From: an uncultured Collinsella sp.
Lineage (GTDB): Bacteria > Actinomycetota > Coriobacteriia > Coriobacteriales > Coriobacteriaceae
NCBI GenBank assembly: GCA_900556875.1
Contig: USQQ01000003.1
Location: 62,001-126,000, forward strand
DNA length: 64,000 nucleotides
Direction: 5' to 3'
The translations under genes were made by a program, and so were the position numbers. Shown here one piece after another: positions 42,570 through 50,532 of the stretch (the first letter of the stretch is position 1; each line of letters begins with the position of its first letter). Under the pieces are notes generated by a model. It did not search any database. It was not told the origin of the DNA and saw only the letters and a list, made by a program, of their open reading frames with translations.

Positions 42570-43940
42570 TTACAGGCTGCCCTTGAGACAGTTTGCTCCG
42601 ATAAAACCCGCTGCGTACAAGGGGAGGTGGCGCAGCTCGCGCCCGTCATCAGTTTCGCTGCGGGCAAAATTGTTCTCGGACAAAATGTAGGCATATGGCG
42701 ACCGGGCTTTGTCCATAAACGACCCGAGGGTTCTTGCGCGCACGTTGCGTGCGGACTTTACCTCGACGGGCACAATTTCCATACGGTCGGTCTGAAGTAG
42801 AAAATCGAGCTCACCGCTCGTCTTCCAAGACGACGGCGGCACCCAATAGTACGTCCGCAAACCATTGCTCGAAAATGCCTGCATGACCGAGTTTTCGGCC
42901 AGGGCACCTCGAAAGTCGGAAGACAGTGCTATGGCGGAATCCTCTTTGAGGTCGAGCCAGAGCCGCGGGTTGATACCGAGTTTGTAGAACATGAGGCCCG
43001 TATCGAGAAGATAGACCTTAAAGAAACTTCCGTCTTCGTCGTCGAAGGGAACGAGGGGAGGTTCGATGCCTTCGGTCAGGTTGTTGACCGATATGATGGC
43101 GGCGCCTTCGAGCCAGTCGAGCGGCTCGATAAGCTTGGCGCGACGGCCTCCGCGTTCGACCTCGGAGTACTTGAATTTCTTTGTGGACGATCTCAGCAAC
43201 TGGGACGGAATGGAGCGCCATACCTTGCGCGCCGCCACGCCACTGATCCCGTTTTCGGGGTCGGTCATATCGGCGGTGTAGGTCTCGTCGATTTCGCGCT
43301 GCTCGACGCGCGCGTCTTCGATGGATAACGTCTTGCGATATGCGTTGACGGCGGCGGGCATGCCGCCCACGACCTGGTATCGATGAAACAGGCTGAGCGC
43401 GGCTTGGTGCGCGGCGTAAGCATCGAGCGTGCCGGCGTGGGTACGAACAGCATCGGCCATCTGCTCCTCATCGAGCGCCCAGAGAAACTCCTCGAACGAC
43501 ATGGGATGCATGGTCTCTTGACGAACGCCGCTGGGAAAAGGCAACTTGCGCTTGCGCGTGGCGACACCGAGTTGGCTGCCGGTCGCGCATATGCGCCAGC
43601 CCGAACCCGAGAAAAAGCGAAGCGAGTTGAGCGCCCGTTCGCAGAGCTGCACCTCGTCAAACAGGATGAAGGCGGTTTCCTTGCGAATGGGGGTGCGTTT
43701 ATAGTCTGAAATTCGCGCCACGATGGTGTCAACGTCGTCGGTGGGACAGTCGAACAGCGGAGCAATCAGTTCAAGATCGGTCTGAAAGTCGAGTTTGACA
43801 AACGCATCGCCGGCGATTCGCCTGCCGATTTCCTCGGCAGCGTACGTTTTGCCTACGCGTCGCGCACCACGGATGAGGAGGGGGCGTGAGGCGTCCTTTG
43901 TCGCCCATGATTCGATAACGGATTCGATTGATCTGCGCAT
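42570..43940 (-). CDS. AAA ATPase with DUF4143 domain
   Basis: 456 residues. The N-terminal AAA_14 domain has Walker A GARRVGKT near residue 25 and Walker B AFILFDEVQ near 92. The C-terminal DUF4143 half (about 220-440) has a restriction-endonuclease-like core (DFLLQTDRMEIVPVEVKS). The family is widespread in anaerobes and of unknown role. Three related palindromes lie upstream of its ATG. The protein has no visible helix-turn-helix, so the DNA-binding partner is unclear. Confidence 0.85.
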   Translation of the reverse strand: MRRSIESVIESWATKDASRPLLIRGARRVGKTYAAEEIGRRIAGDAFVKLDFQTDLELIAPLFDCPTDDVDTIVARISDYKRTPIRKETAFILFDEVQLCERALNSLRFFSGSGWRICATGSQLGVATRKRKLPFPSGVRQETMHPMSFEEFLWALDEEQMADAVRTHAGTLDAYAAHQAALSLFHRYQVVGGMPAAVNAYRKTLSIEDARVEQREIDETYTADMTDPENGISGVAARKVWRSIPSQLLRSSTKKFKYSEVERGGRRAKLIEPLDWLEGAAIISVNNLTEGIEPPLVPFDDEDGSFFKVYLLDTGLMFYKLGINPRLWLDLKEDSAIALSSDFRGALAENSVMQAFSSNGLRTYYWVPPSSWKTSGELDFLLQTDRMEIVPVEVKSARNVRARTLGSFMDKARSPYAYILSENNFARSETDDGRELRHLPLYAAGFIGANCLKGSL

Positions 43941-43953
43941 GGGGCCACCTTTC

Positions 43954-44051
43954 CGATTTCGTGTACTTCAGATACATAGTTTAGTACGATTTCGTGTACT
44001 TAAAATACACGAAATCGTAGAAAAGCGTGTATCTGAAATACACGAAATTGC
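43954..44051. promoter_or_regulatory. Three palindromic operators upstream of the DUF4143 ATPase
   Basis: 43987-44017 is a palindrome with 12-bp arms (CGATTTCGTGTA / TACACGAAATCG). Related copies lie at 43954-43979 and 44025-44051, all within 100 bases of the start codon. Confidence 0.7.
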
Positions 44052-44135
44052 ACTGCCGGAGCTTGCAGGCGGATAAACACTACTAGTATGGGACGGTTTT
44101 CACTGGTTGCTCGCCACCTTGGGCTGTGTTCGTCC

Positions 44136-45389
44136 CTATGCCTGCATCCGGGGCTGTGCTGATTGACGACGGCGCTCCCAGCGGGCGAGCTTGATCGTCA
44201 CTAGCGCAAGCGCCCAGGCTACGAGCGAGAACGCAGCGCCCACGGCACCCACGTACGCAATGCCAATTCCGTTTACCACGGCGCCGCCCACTGCGGTGCC
44301 AAACGAGATACCGACGTTAAACGCCATGGGCTCAACCGAACTCGCGAGCACCATCGACTTGGGATGGCGGCTGCGCGCCACGTCCATAAAGTGTGTGATG
44401 CACGACACCGAGAACAGGTACATGAGCATCGCCAAGCTAAAGACAAAGACCAGCGCGAGCGGCATGGTGCCGCCCACAGCAAACAACCCGAGTAACGCCA
44501 CAGCCTGCAGCACAAACGTCACGAGCAGCGCCTTCATGCCAAAGCGCGCATCAATCCATCCGCCCAGGATGTTCGAGATCAGGCAGAACGCGCCGTAGGC
44601 CATGAGCGTGGTGCTGGCTTCGACCGTGCCCATGCCCAGCACCTGCTCCAGATAGGGCGTCACATAGCCGTAAAACACATAGACCGATCCCACGCCAAAC
44701 AAGAAGATGAGCATGCCGGTGATGATACTCGGTTCGCGCAGCAGACCCGCCTGTTCGCGGAAGGTGGCGGGTTCGTCGGTCTGTCCGGCGCGCGGCATAA
44801 ACACCACGAGCGCGGCGCAGATCAGAACGGCAAAGGCCAGCGTGCCGTACATGGCAACGTGCCAGTCGAGCGTGTCGGCCACAAACTTGCCGATCGAAGT
44901 GACAAAGACCATTGCTACGGAAAACGCACCATATACCACCGAGATGGCAAGCGAAGTTTGCTGCGGGGACAGCAGCTCGGGGATGTACGTCACGCCCACG
45001 GCGAGCAGTGCGCCCGAGACGGATCCCAGGACAATGCGCGAGATAAACAGTACCTGGAAGTTGGGCGCCAACGCCATGACCAGATTGCCGAGCACAAAGA
45101 TAATGCTGTAGCACACGAGCAGCTGGTAACGACGGAAGCGCCCCGTGCTGAGCGCAAGCACCGGCGTCGCGATAGCGTAGACCAATGCAAAAACGCTGAT
45201 GAGCTGGCCCGCAGTGGCAAGCGATATGCCGAGTTCCGTCGCCAAGTCACTTTCGATGCCGATGACCACGAACTCCGAGCAGCCGAGCGAGAAGCCCAGC
45301 AGCACGAGCAGCGCCAGGCAGAGCTTGGTGCGCGCGGGGGAGAGCGCGGCGGCGGTTGACTTACTTTTAGGCGTGGTTGCGGCGGTCAA
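44136..45389 (-). CDS. MFS transporter, DHA1/AraJ-like efflux
   Basis: About 417 residues and 12 helices. SEFVVIGIESDLATELGIS in helix 1 and the helix 4-5 region RIVLGSVSGALLAVG resemble AraJ/YdhP-type drug or sugar efflux pumps. A TTG at 45389 is preferred because GGAG lies 8 bases upstream; an ATG at 45437 would place that site inside the gene. It is divergent from the LpdD-Idi fusion gene and may export aromatic compounds, but the link rests on position only. Confidence 0.8.
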   Translation of the reverse strand: MTAATTPKSKSTAAALSPARTKLCLALLVLLGFSLGCSEFVVIGIESDLATELGISLATAGQLISVFALVYAIATPVLALSTGRFRRYQLLVCYSIIFVLGNLVMALAPNFQVLFISRIVLGSVSGALLAVGVTYIPELLSPQQTSLAISVVYGAFSVAMVFVTSIGKFVADTLDWHVAMYGTLAFAVLICAALVVFMPRAGQTDEPATFREQAGLLREPSIITGMLIFLFGVGSVYVFYGYVTPYLEQVLGMGTVEASTTLMAYGAFCLISNILGGWIDARFGMKALLVTFVLQAVALLGLFAVGGTMPLALVFVFSLAMLMYLFSVSCITHFMDVARSRHPKSMVLASSVEPMAFNVGISFGTAVGGAVVNGIGIAYVGAVGAAFSLVAWALALVTIKLARWERRRQSAQPRMQA

Positions 45390-45488
45390 GGTTGTCACTC
45401 CAATGTCGCATGAATAAGCGGGATTCAATCCCTGCAACTCTAACAGAATGTGTCAGGTGCCTGCCCCCTTTGTCGCAGGCTGCGCTTG

Positions 45489-45509
45489 CCTGTATAGTCG
45501 CAATACAGG
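45489..45509. promoter_or_regulatory. Inverted repeat before the LpdD-Idi gene
   Basis: CCTGTAT (45489-45495) and ATACAGG (45503-45509) form a 7-bp dyad about 40 bases before the ATG, in the divergent gap. Candidate operator. Confidence 0.4.
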
Positions 45510-45550
45510 CGAAGATGGTCTCAGGTACATCGCGGGCGACAGGAGATCCC

Positions 45551-46498
45551 ATGGGTATGCACACGACAAAGGTTGCAGTGGGCGAGGGCAAGTTTGCGCT
45601 CGAGGCCCAGCTGACGGTGACACCGCGAGGCATGGCGGTGTACGCCTGCTCGCCGGAGTTCGCGCACCTGGGCGCCACGGCGCAGGCCATTCCGCGCCCC
45701 GAGCCCGGCCGCACGGCGACAGTGAGCATCCTGGCTGTTCCGTGCCATCGAGACGAAATTCCGGCGCACGATATCGCGGCGGCGCTGGCCACGCGCTTTG
45801 GCGTGCCGGTCGTTGCGAGCACGGGCTTTCATGTTGAACAGGCGAGCGGGGGCGACCTGCAGCGCGTGCTCGACACCACCAAGGAGCTCATCGCCGCGCT
45901 CGAGGAGGCCGCAGCCCGCATTCTGCGCGCCGGCTGGGATGAGGGCGGCGCGGGCGCCGAGGTCGTGGCGGTCAATGCCGCGACCGGCGAGACGCTTAGC
46001 CCCGTCGACCGCATCGATGCCCATGCCGGTGAGGGCATTCTGCATCAGGCATTTCTGACGCTTCTGGTCGAGGGCCAGGGCGAAGACGCACGCCTGCTGC
46101 TCTGTCGTCGCAGTCCGCTCAAACGCCTGTGGGGCGGGGTGCTGGCCGATAGCTGTGCCGGCCATCCGCTCCCCGGGGAGGACGTTGTCGCCGCGACGGC
46201 GCGCCGCATCAACGAAGAGCTCGGCATCACGCGCGCACCCGACCAGCTCAAACACCTCGGTCACGTGACCTACCGCGAGGACCACGGCGACGGCCGCTGC
46301 GAGTGCGAATGGTGCGAGGTCTACCTTGCCCATGTTGAGCCGGGCGAGCTGCATATCAACCAAGAGGAGATCTCGGAAGTGCGCCGCGTGGCCCCGTCCG
46401 AGCTTAAAGGCTACCTGCAGGGTCACCCCGAGCAGCTGGCCCCCTGGCTCCGCGAGGCCCTCAGCGACCCATCCATCCGTACGGATCTCGCTATGTGA
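45551..46498 (+). CDS. Fusion of LpdD-like prenylated-flavin chaperone and IPP-isomerase (Nudix) domain
   Basis: 315 residues in two parts. Residues about 5-122 fit the LpdD-type prFMN chaperone pattern: HLGATAQAIPRP near 39, ILAVPCHRDEI near 60, TGFHVEQ near 91, then a helix. Residues about 136-305 fit type 1 isopentenyl-diphosphate isomerase: metal ligands His158, His165, His205, Glu251 and Glu253 are present, with a Nudix-like helix ending NEELGI. The usual NSxCGHP motif reads DSCAGHP, so the Cys is one residue early. AGGAGATCCC precedes the ATG. Downstream UbiD and UbiX genes support a role in prenyl-FMN supply. The first domain assignment is from memory of the family pattern. Confidence 0.72.
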   Translation: MGMHTTKVAVGEGKFALEAQLTVTPRGMAVYACSPEFAHLGATAQAIPRPEPGRTATVSILAVPCHRDEIPAHDIAAALATRFGVPVVASTGFHVEQASGGDLQRVLDTTKELIAALEEAAARILRAGWDEGGAGAEVVAVNAATGETLSPVDRIDAHAGEGILHQAFLTLLVEGQGEDARLLLCRRSPLKRLWGGVLADSCAGHPLPGEDVVAATARRINEELGITRAPDQLKHLGHVTYREDHGDGRCECEWCEVYLAHVEPGELHINQEEISEVRRVAPSELKGYLQGHPEQLAPWLREALSDPSIRTDLAM

Positions 46499-46524
46499 AA
46501 CAAAAGACAGTCCCTTTGCCACAT
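46493..46524. repeat. Dispersed palindrome family A, copy 3 (degenerate)
   Basis: The 3' arm (GTCCCTTTGCCACAT) is intact and the 5' arm is decayed. It overlaps the stop codon of the LpdD-Idi gene. Confidence 0.6.
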
Positions 46525-46526
46525 CC

Positions 46527-46593
46527 AAACCGTCACAACATTCGATGAAAATCTCGAAATCGAGGAAAAGCGTCGAATGTTGTGACGGTTTTT
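46527..46593. repeat. Hairpin repeat family B, copy 1
   Basis: A 19-bp arm (46527-46545) pairs with 46573-46591 and a T-run follows. The 67-base unit recurs at 51448 with about three differences. Likely terminator of the LpdD-Idi transcript. Confidence 0.8.
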
Positions 46594-46660
46594 GCCCAGA
46601 GGATCGCTTCTCATCCAAAAATCCCGCTTGACTGTATTGCCACAACACAGCGCAACGTAA

Positions 46661-46689
46661 GGGGTGTCCGATAACGGGCGCCCCTTTTT
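46661..46689 (+). terminator. Terminator-like stem in the permease leader
   Basis: GGGGTGTCCG (46661-46670) pairs with CGGGCGCCCC (46675-46684), followed by TTTTT. It lies 53 bases before the permease ATG, so it may attenuate the downstream operon. Confidence 0.55.
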
Positions 46690-46742
46690 AAGTGGCAACG
46701 TGGCCGCGAATCCGGAGCGCCCCCAACAAGAAAGGTGGGGAG

Positions 46743-48200
46743 ATGGAAGCGGAAAAGAAGGCGTTTAAGATCACCAAGCGCGAAATTGGCTTTGTGCTGG
46801 GTATCGTTGTCTTTTTGCTGGTGAAGTTTCTTCCTTTGGCGGAGCTGAGCTCGACGGTCGAGCTCACGGTCGGCGCTCAGACCTGTCTGGCACTGACGCT
46901 CGCCACGGTGGTGTTCTGGGCATGTGGCGTGGCGCAGCCGGGCTTTGTGGGCCTGCTCTACTGCGCGCTGCTCGTTCTGTTCAAGGTGTGCGTGGACGAC
47001 ACGGGCGCCGCGAGCATCTCGGCGACAGTCGCCTCCACGTTTAGCTCGTGGACCAAAGCCACCATGTGGCTCGTCATTGGTGCCTACCTCATCGCCAGCG
47101 CGGTCAAGGAGTCGGGCCTGGGCGAGCGCATCGCCTATGCGTTTATGCTCAAGTTCGTGCGCGATGCCAAGTCGCTCATCATCTCAATCTTCGCGCTCAC
47201 CTTTGTGCTGTCGCTGCTGATCCCGCATCCGTTCCCCCGCGCCTTCCTCATCCTCGCCGTCGTCTCGGTCATTGCCGAGTCCGCCGGCTACGGTGACGAC
47301 GACCGCGGCAAGCTCGGCTTCCTCGTGTTTGCCGCTGCTGCCCCGGGCTCCATGTTCTTCCTGACGGGCGACTCCACGCTCAACCCGCTCGTCGCGCAGT
47401 ACAGCGCCGAGGCCGGCGGCATGAGCCCGTCCTTTGTCGACTGGTTCCTGTACATGAGCGTGCCCATGCTGGTCGCGCTGCTGTGCACCCTGTTCCTGGG
47501 CCTCTTCCTCTTTAAGCCCAGCAAGGAGCTCGTCTACGATCGCGAGCAGATCGTGGCCAAGCAGGCTGCGCTCGGCAAGCTCTCCGTCAAGGAGATCCGC
47601 ACCATCGTGTGGCTTATCATCGCCATCGCGCTGTGGCTCACCGTCTCGGGCGATTACATCGGCTGGGTCACCCTGGCCATCGGCGTCTGCCTCGCCATGC
47701 CCATCATCGGCGAGGTCCTCACCCCCGCCAGCTGGAATGCCGTCGACATCAAGTCCCTCATGTTCCTGACGGCCGCCATGGCCGTGGGCTCCGTGGGCGG
47801 TGCCACCGGTATGAACGCCTGGATCGCCGATGTTGTGCTTCCCAGCTCCGTGCCCGAGAACATCTTCCTGTTCGCCCTGCTTGTCGCCGCGCTTTCCATG
47901 ATCATCCACATGTTCATGGGCTCGGTCATGGCCGTGCTCGGCGTGTGCGTGCCGGCGTTCATCAGCTTTGCGGCCGGCTCCAGCGTGAGCCCGCTCGCCG
48001 TGGCGCTCATCGTCTTCACGTCCATCAACATCCACTACATCCTGCCGTTCCATAACCTGCCGATCCTTATCGGCGAGGGCAAGGACGCTGGCGGCTACAC
48101 CTCCAAAGAGGCTATGCGCATGGGCATTCCCCTCACTGTGGTCGTCTTTATCGTCGTGCTGGTCGAGGCCGCCTGGTTCCACCTCTTTGGCCTGATGTAA
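46743..48200 (+). CDS. DASS/SLC13-type anion permease
   Basis: 485 residues with about 11-12 membrane helices. Features of the divalent-anion:Na+ symporter family include WTKATMWLVIGAYLIASAV near residue 105 and the paired helical hairpins around FFLTGDSTLNPL and FLTAAMAVGSVGGATG. Family members carry dicarboxylates, sulfate and some aromatic acids. It directly precedes the UbiD gene, so it probably imports the acid to be decarboxylated. AAAGGTGG lies upstream of the ATG. Substrate assignment is by context only. Confidence 0.82.
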   Translation: MEAEKKAFKITKREIGFVLGIVVFLLVKFLPLAELSSTVELTVGAQTCLALTLATVVFWACGVAQPGFVGLLYCALLVLFKVCVDDTGAASISATVASTFSSWTKATMWLVIGAYLIASAVKESGLGERIAYAFMLKFVRDAKSLIISIFALTFVLSLLIPHPFPRAFLILAVVSVIAESAGYGDDDRGKLGFLVFAAAAPGSMFFLTGDSTLNPLVAQYSAEAGGMSPSFVDWFLYMSVPMLVALLCTLFLGLFLFKPSKELVYDREQIVAKQAALGKLSVKEIRTIVWLIIAIALWLTVSGDYIGWVTLAIGVCLAMPIIGEVLTPASWNAVDIKSLMFLTAAMAVGSVGGATGMNAWIADVVLPSSVPENIFLFALLVAALSMIIHMFMGSVMAVLGVCVPAFISFAAGSSVSPLAVALIVFTSINIHYILPFHNLPILIGEGKDAGGYTSKEAMRMGIPLTVVVFIVVLVEAAWFHLFGLM

Positions 48201-48341
48201 GCAGTCGAGTGCTTGGCTGTAATTAGCCGAGTGCTTGAACTGCGAGTGCCCGAGCGCCCCATCTATGAGCGCTGCGGCCCCATTACGTTACCAAGCCGGC
48301 GGCACTCCCGCCGCCGGACACTCTCCCGAAAGGAGCACGCT
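48201..48341 (+). promoter_or_regulatory. Leader before the UbiD gene with CGAGTGC repeats and a stem
   Basis: CGAGTGC occurs three times within about 45 bases at the start of the gap. A perfect GCCGGCGGC / GCCGCCGG stem near 48295-48317 lies just before the ribosome-binding site CGAAAGGAG. Role unknown. Confidence 0.4.
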
Positions 48342-49829
48342 ATGTCCACTACCGATGCTTCCCAGATCCACGATCTGCGCTCCGCGCTCGACTTTTTGCG
48401 CGAGATGCCGGGCCAGCTGCTCGAGACCGACACCCAGGTCGACGCGGACGCCGAGGTCTCGGGCGTCTATCGTCGCGTCGGTGCCGGCGGCACCGTTATG
48501 CGTCCGACCAAAGAGGGCCCGGCGATGGTCTTCAACAACGTCAAGGGCTTTGACGATGCCAAGGTCTGCATCGGCATGCTTGCCAGCCGCAAGCGCGTTG
48601 CCGCCCTGCTCGACCTCGACGAGGAGCACCTGGGCCTCGAGATCGGCAAGCGCTTCGAGAACCTGATCGCGCCCGAGCAGATCGCCGAGGGTGCGCACGT
48701 CGACTGCCAAGAGGTCGTGTACAAGGCGACCGACGAGGGCTTTGACCTGCGCAAGATCGTTCCCGCTCCCACCAACACGCCCGTCGACGGCGGCCCCTAC
48801 ATCACCATGGGCCTCGCTTATGGCACGAGCCCCGACGGCTCCCAGTCCGACGTGACCATCCACCGCTTCTCCTGCGTCGACAAGGACAAGCTCGCCATGT
48901 GGATCACTCCGGGCAGCCGTCACCTTGGCGCGTTCTTTGACGAGTACTGCCAGCGCGGCGAAGACATGCCCATCTCCATCTCCATCGGTCTGGACCCCGC
49001 CGTGTACATGTGCTGTGGCTTCGAGGCGCCAACCACGCCGCTCGGCTTTAACGAGCTGCAGATCGCCGGCGCCCTGCGCGGCCACGCCGTCGAGCTTGCC
49101 GACTGCGTCACCGTTCCGCAGAAGTGCATTGCCAATGCCGAGTACGTGCTCGAGGGCTACCTCATGCACGACGAGACCATCAACGAGGACGTCAACGGCC
49201 ACGGCTACGCCATGCCCGAGTTCCCCGGTTACACCGGTGGCGCCAAGGTCTGCCCGGTGATCAAGATCACCGCCGTCACCACGCGTGTCAACCCCATTAT
49301 GGAGAGCTGCATCGGCCCTTCGCACGAGCACGTGTCCATGGCCGGTATCCCCACCGAGGCTTCCATCTACAAGATGGTCGAGACCGCTATCCCGGGCCGC
49401 CTGCTCAACGTCCACGCTGCACCCTGCGGCGGCGGCAAGTTCGTTGCCATCATGCAGTTTAAGAAGTCGAGCAAAAATGACGAGGGCCGTCAGCGCAACG
49501 CCGCCATGCTCGCCTTCTCGGCATTCTCCGAGCTCAAGCATGTGATCTTGGTTGACGAGGATGTCGACATCTTTGATATGAGCGACGTGATGTGGGCCAT
49601 GACCACGCGCTTCCAGGCCGACGTCGACCTCATCACCATCCCCGGCTGCCACTGCCACGTGCTCGACCCGTCCAACGACCCTGCGTTCGACCCCACGATT
49701 CGCGAGCACGGCATCGCCTGCAAGGCCATCTTCGACTGCACGGTTCCGTTCGACCTCAAGAAGAATTTCATTCGCTCGCAGTTCATGGAGATCGACACAG
49801 ACAAGTGGGCCAAGGAGATTGCTTTCTAG
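48342..49829 (+). CDS. UbiD-family decarboxylase, LpdC (gallate decarboxylase)-like
   Basis: 495 residues. The whole chain closely resembles Lactobacillus plantarum gallate decarboxylase LpdC: SGVYRRVGAGGTVMRPT near residue 40, EVVYKATDEGFDLRKIV near 130, PTTPLGFNELQIAGA near 235 and GPSHEHVSMAGIPTEAS near 330. These enzymes remove CO2 from hydroxybenzoates using prenylated FMN, Mn2+ and K+. The ATG at 48342 follows CGAAAGGAGC. A UbiX gene lies 33 bases downstream. Gallate or protocatechuate is the likeliest substrate; other phenolic acids are possible. LpdC comparison is from memory. Confidence 0.88.
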   Translation: MSTTDASQIHDLRSALDFLREMPGQLLETDTQVDADAEVSGVYRRVGAGGTVMRPTKEGPAMVFNNVKGFDDAKVCIGMLASRKRVAALLDLDEEHLGLEIGKRFENLIAPEQIAEGAHVDCQEVVYKATDEGFDLRKIVPAPTNTPVDGGPYITMGLAYGTSPDGSQSDVTIHRFSCVDKDKLAMWITPGSRHLGAFFDEYCQRGEDMPISISIGLDPAVYMCCGFEAPTTPLGFNELQIAGALRGHAVELADCVTVPQKCIANAEYVLEGYLMHDETINEDVNGHGYAMPEFPGYTGGAKVCPVIKITAVTTRVNPIMESCIGPSHEHVSMAGIPTEASIYKMVETAIPGRLLNVHAAPCGGGKFVAIMQFKKSSKNDEGRQRNAAMLAFSAFSELKHVILVDEDVDIFDMSDVMWAMTTRFQADVDLITIPGCHCHVLDPSNDPAFDPTIREHGIACKAIFDCTVPFDLKKNFIRSQFMEIDTDKWAKEIAF

Positions 49830-49862
49830 TAAGTAGCCCTACCAAGTAGTTAAGGAGCCGTC

Positions 49863-50441
49863 ATGCCTGAGTCTTCTGTCCGTCCCCGTCGCATTGTCGT
49901 TGGCGTGTCTGGCGCCAGCGGTGCCGCGCTGGGCCTTGAGTGCCTCAAATGCCTGCGTCAGGCCGGTGCCGAGTCGGCGCTTGTCGTCACGCGCGGGGGA
50001 GAGATCACCATCGAGCAGGAGCTCGGCATGACGCTCGACGAGTTTGCCACGCATGCCGATGTGGTCTACGACAACAAGAACATCGGCGCCGCCATCGCAA
50101 GCGGCACCTATCCGGTCGACGGCATGATCGTGGCCCCGTGCTCCATGAAGACGCTCGCCGGCATCGCGAGCGGCTACAGCGACAATCTGTTGCTGCGTGC
50201 GGCCGACGTGCAGATGAAAGAGCAGCGCCGCCTGGTGCTCATGGTGCGCGAGACGCCCTTCAGCGCCATTCATGTCGACAACATGGCGCGCCTGGCGCGC
50301 GTACCGGGCGTCATGCTCATGCCGCCCATGCTCACGTTTTACAACGGCCCCGCCACGCTCGATGACGCGGTGCATCACATCGCCGCCAAGGCGCTCGAGG
50401 CCGTCGGCGTGTCATGTGCAAACTATAAGCGCTGGTCATAG
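49863..50441 (+). CDS. UbiX/LpdB-type flavin prenyltransferase
   Basis: 192 residues. Family motifs: GVSGASGAALGLE near residue 14, VAPCSMKTLAGIASGYSDNL near 90, and RETPFSAIHVDNMARLA near 130. UbiX joins a dimethylallyl group to FMN to make prenylated FMN, the cofactor of the UbiD enzyme encoded directly upstream. AGGAGCCGTC precedes the ATG. A strong terminator follows at 50474. Confidence 0.93.
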   Translation: MPESSVRPRRIVVGVSGASGAALGLECLKCLRQAGAESALVVTRGGEITIEQELGMTLDEFATHADVVYDNKNIGAAIASGTYPVDGMIVAPCSMKTLAGIASGYSDNLLLRAADVQMKEQRRLVLMVRETPFSAIHVDNMARLARVPGVMLMPPMLTFYNGPATLDDAVHHIAAKALEAVGVSCANYKRWS

Positions 50442-50473
50442 GCGTCTTTAGGGTAGGATACGAGGAGTGTTTG

Positions 50474-50504
50474 AGCCCGCTGCCCCTGTGGGCGGCGGGC
50501 TTTT
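50474..50504 (+). terminator. Terminator after ubiX
   Basis: AGCCCGCTGCCC (50474-50485) pairs with GGGCGGCGGGCT (50490-50501), followed by TTTT. It lies before the MerR gene. Confidence 0.75.
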
Positions 50505-50532
50505 CGCGTCAAAGGATGTGTCGGGAGGATCT

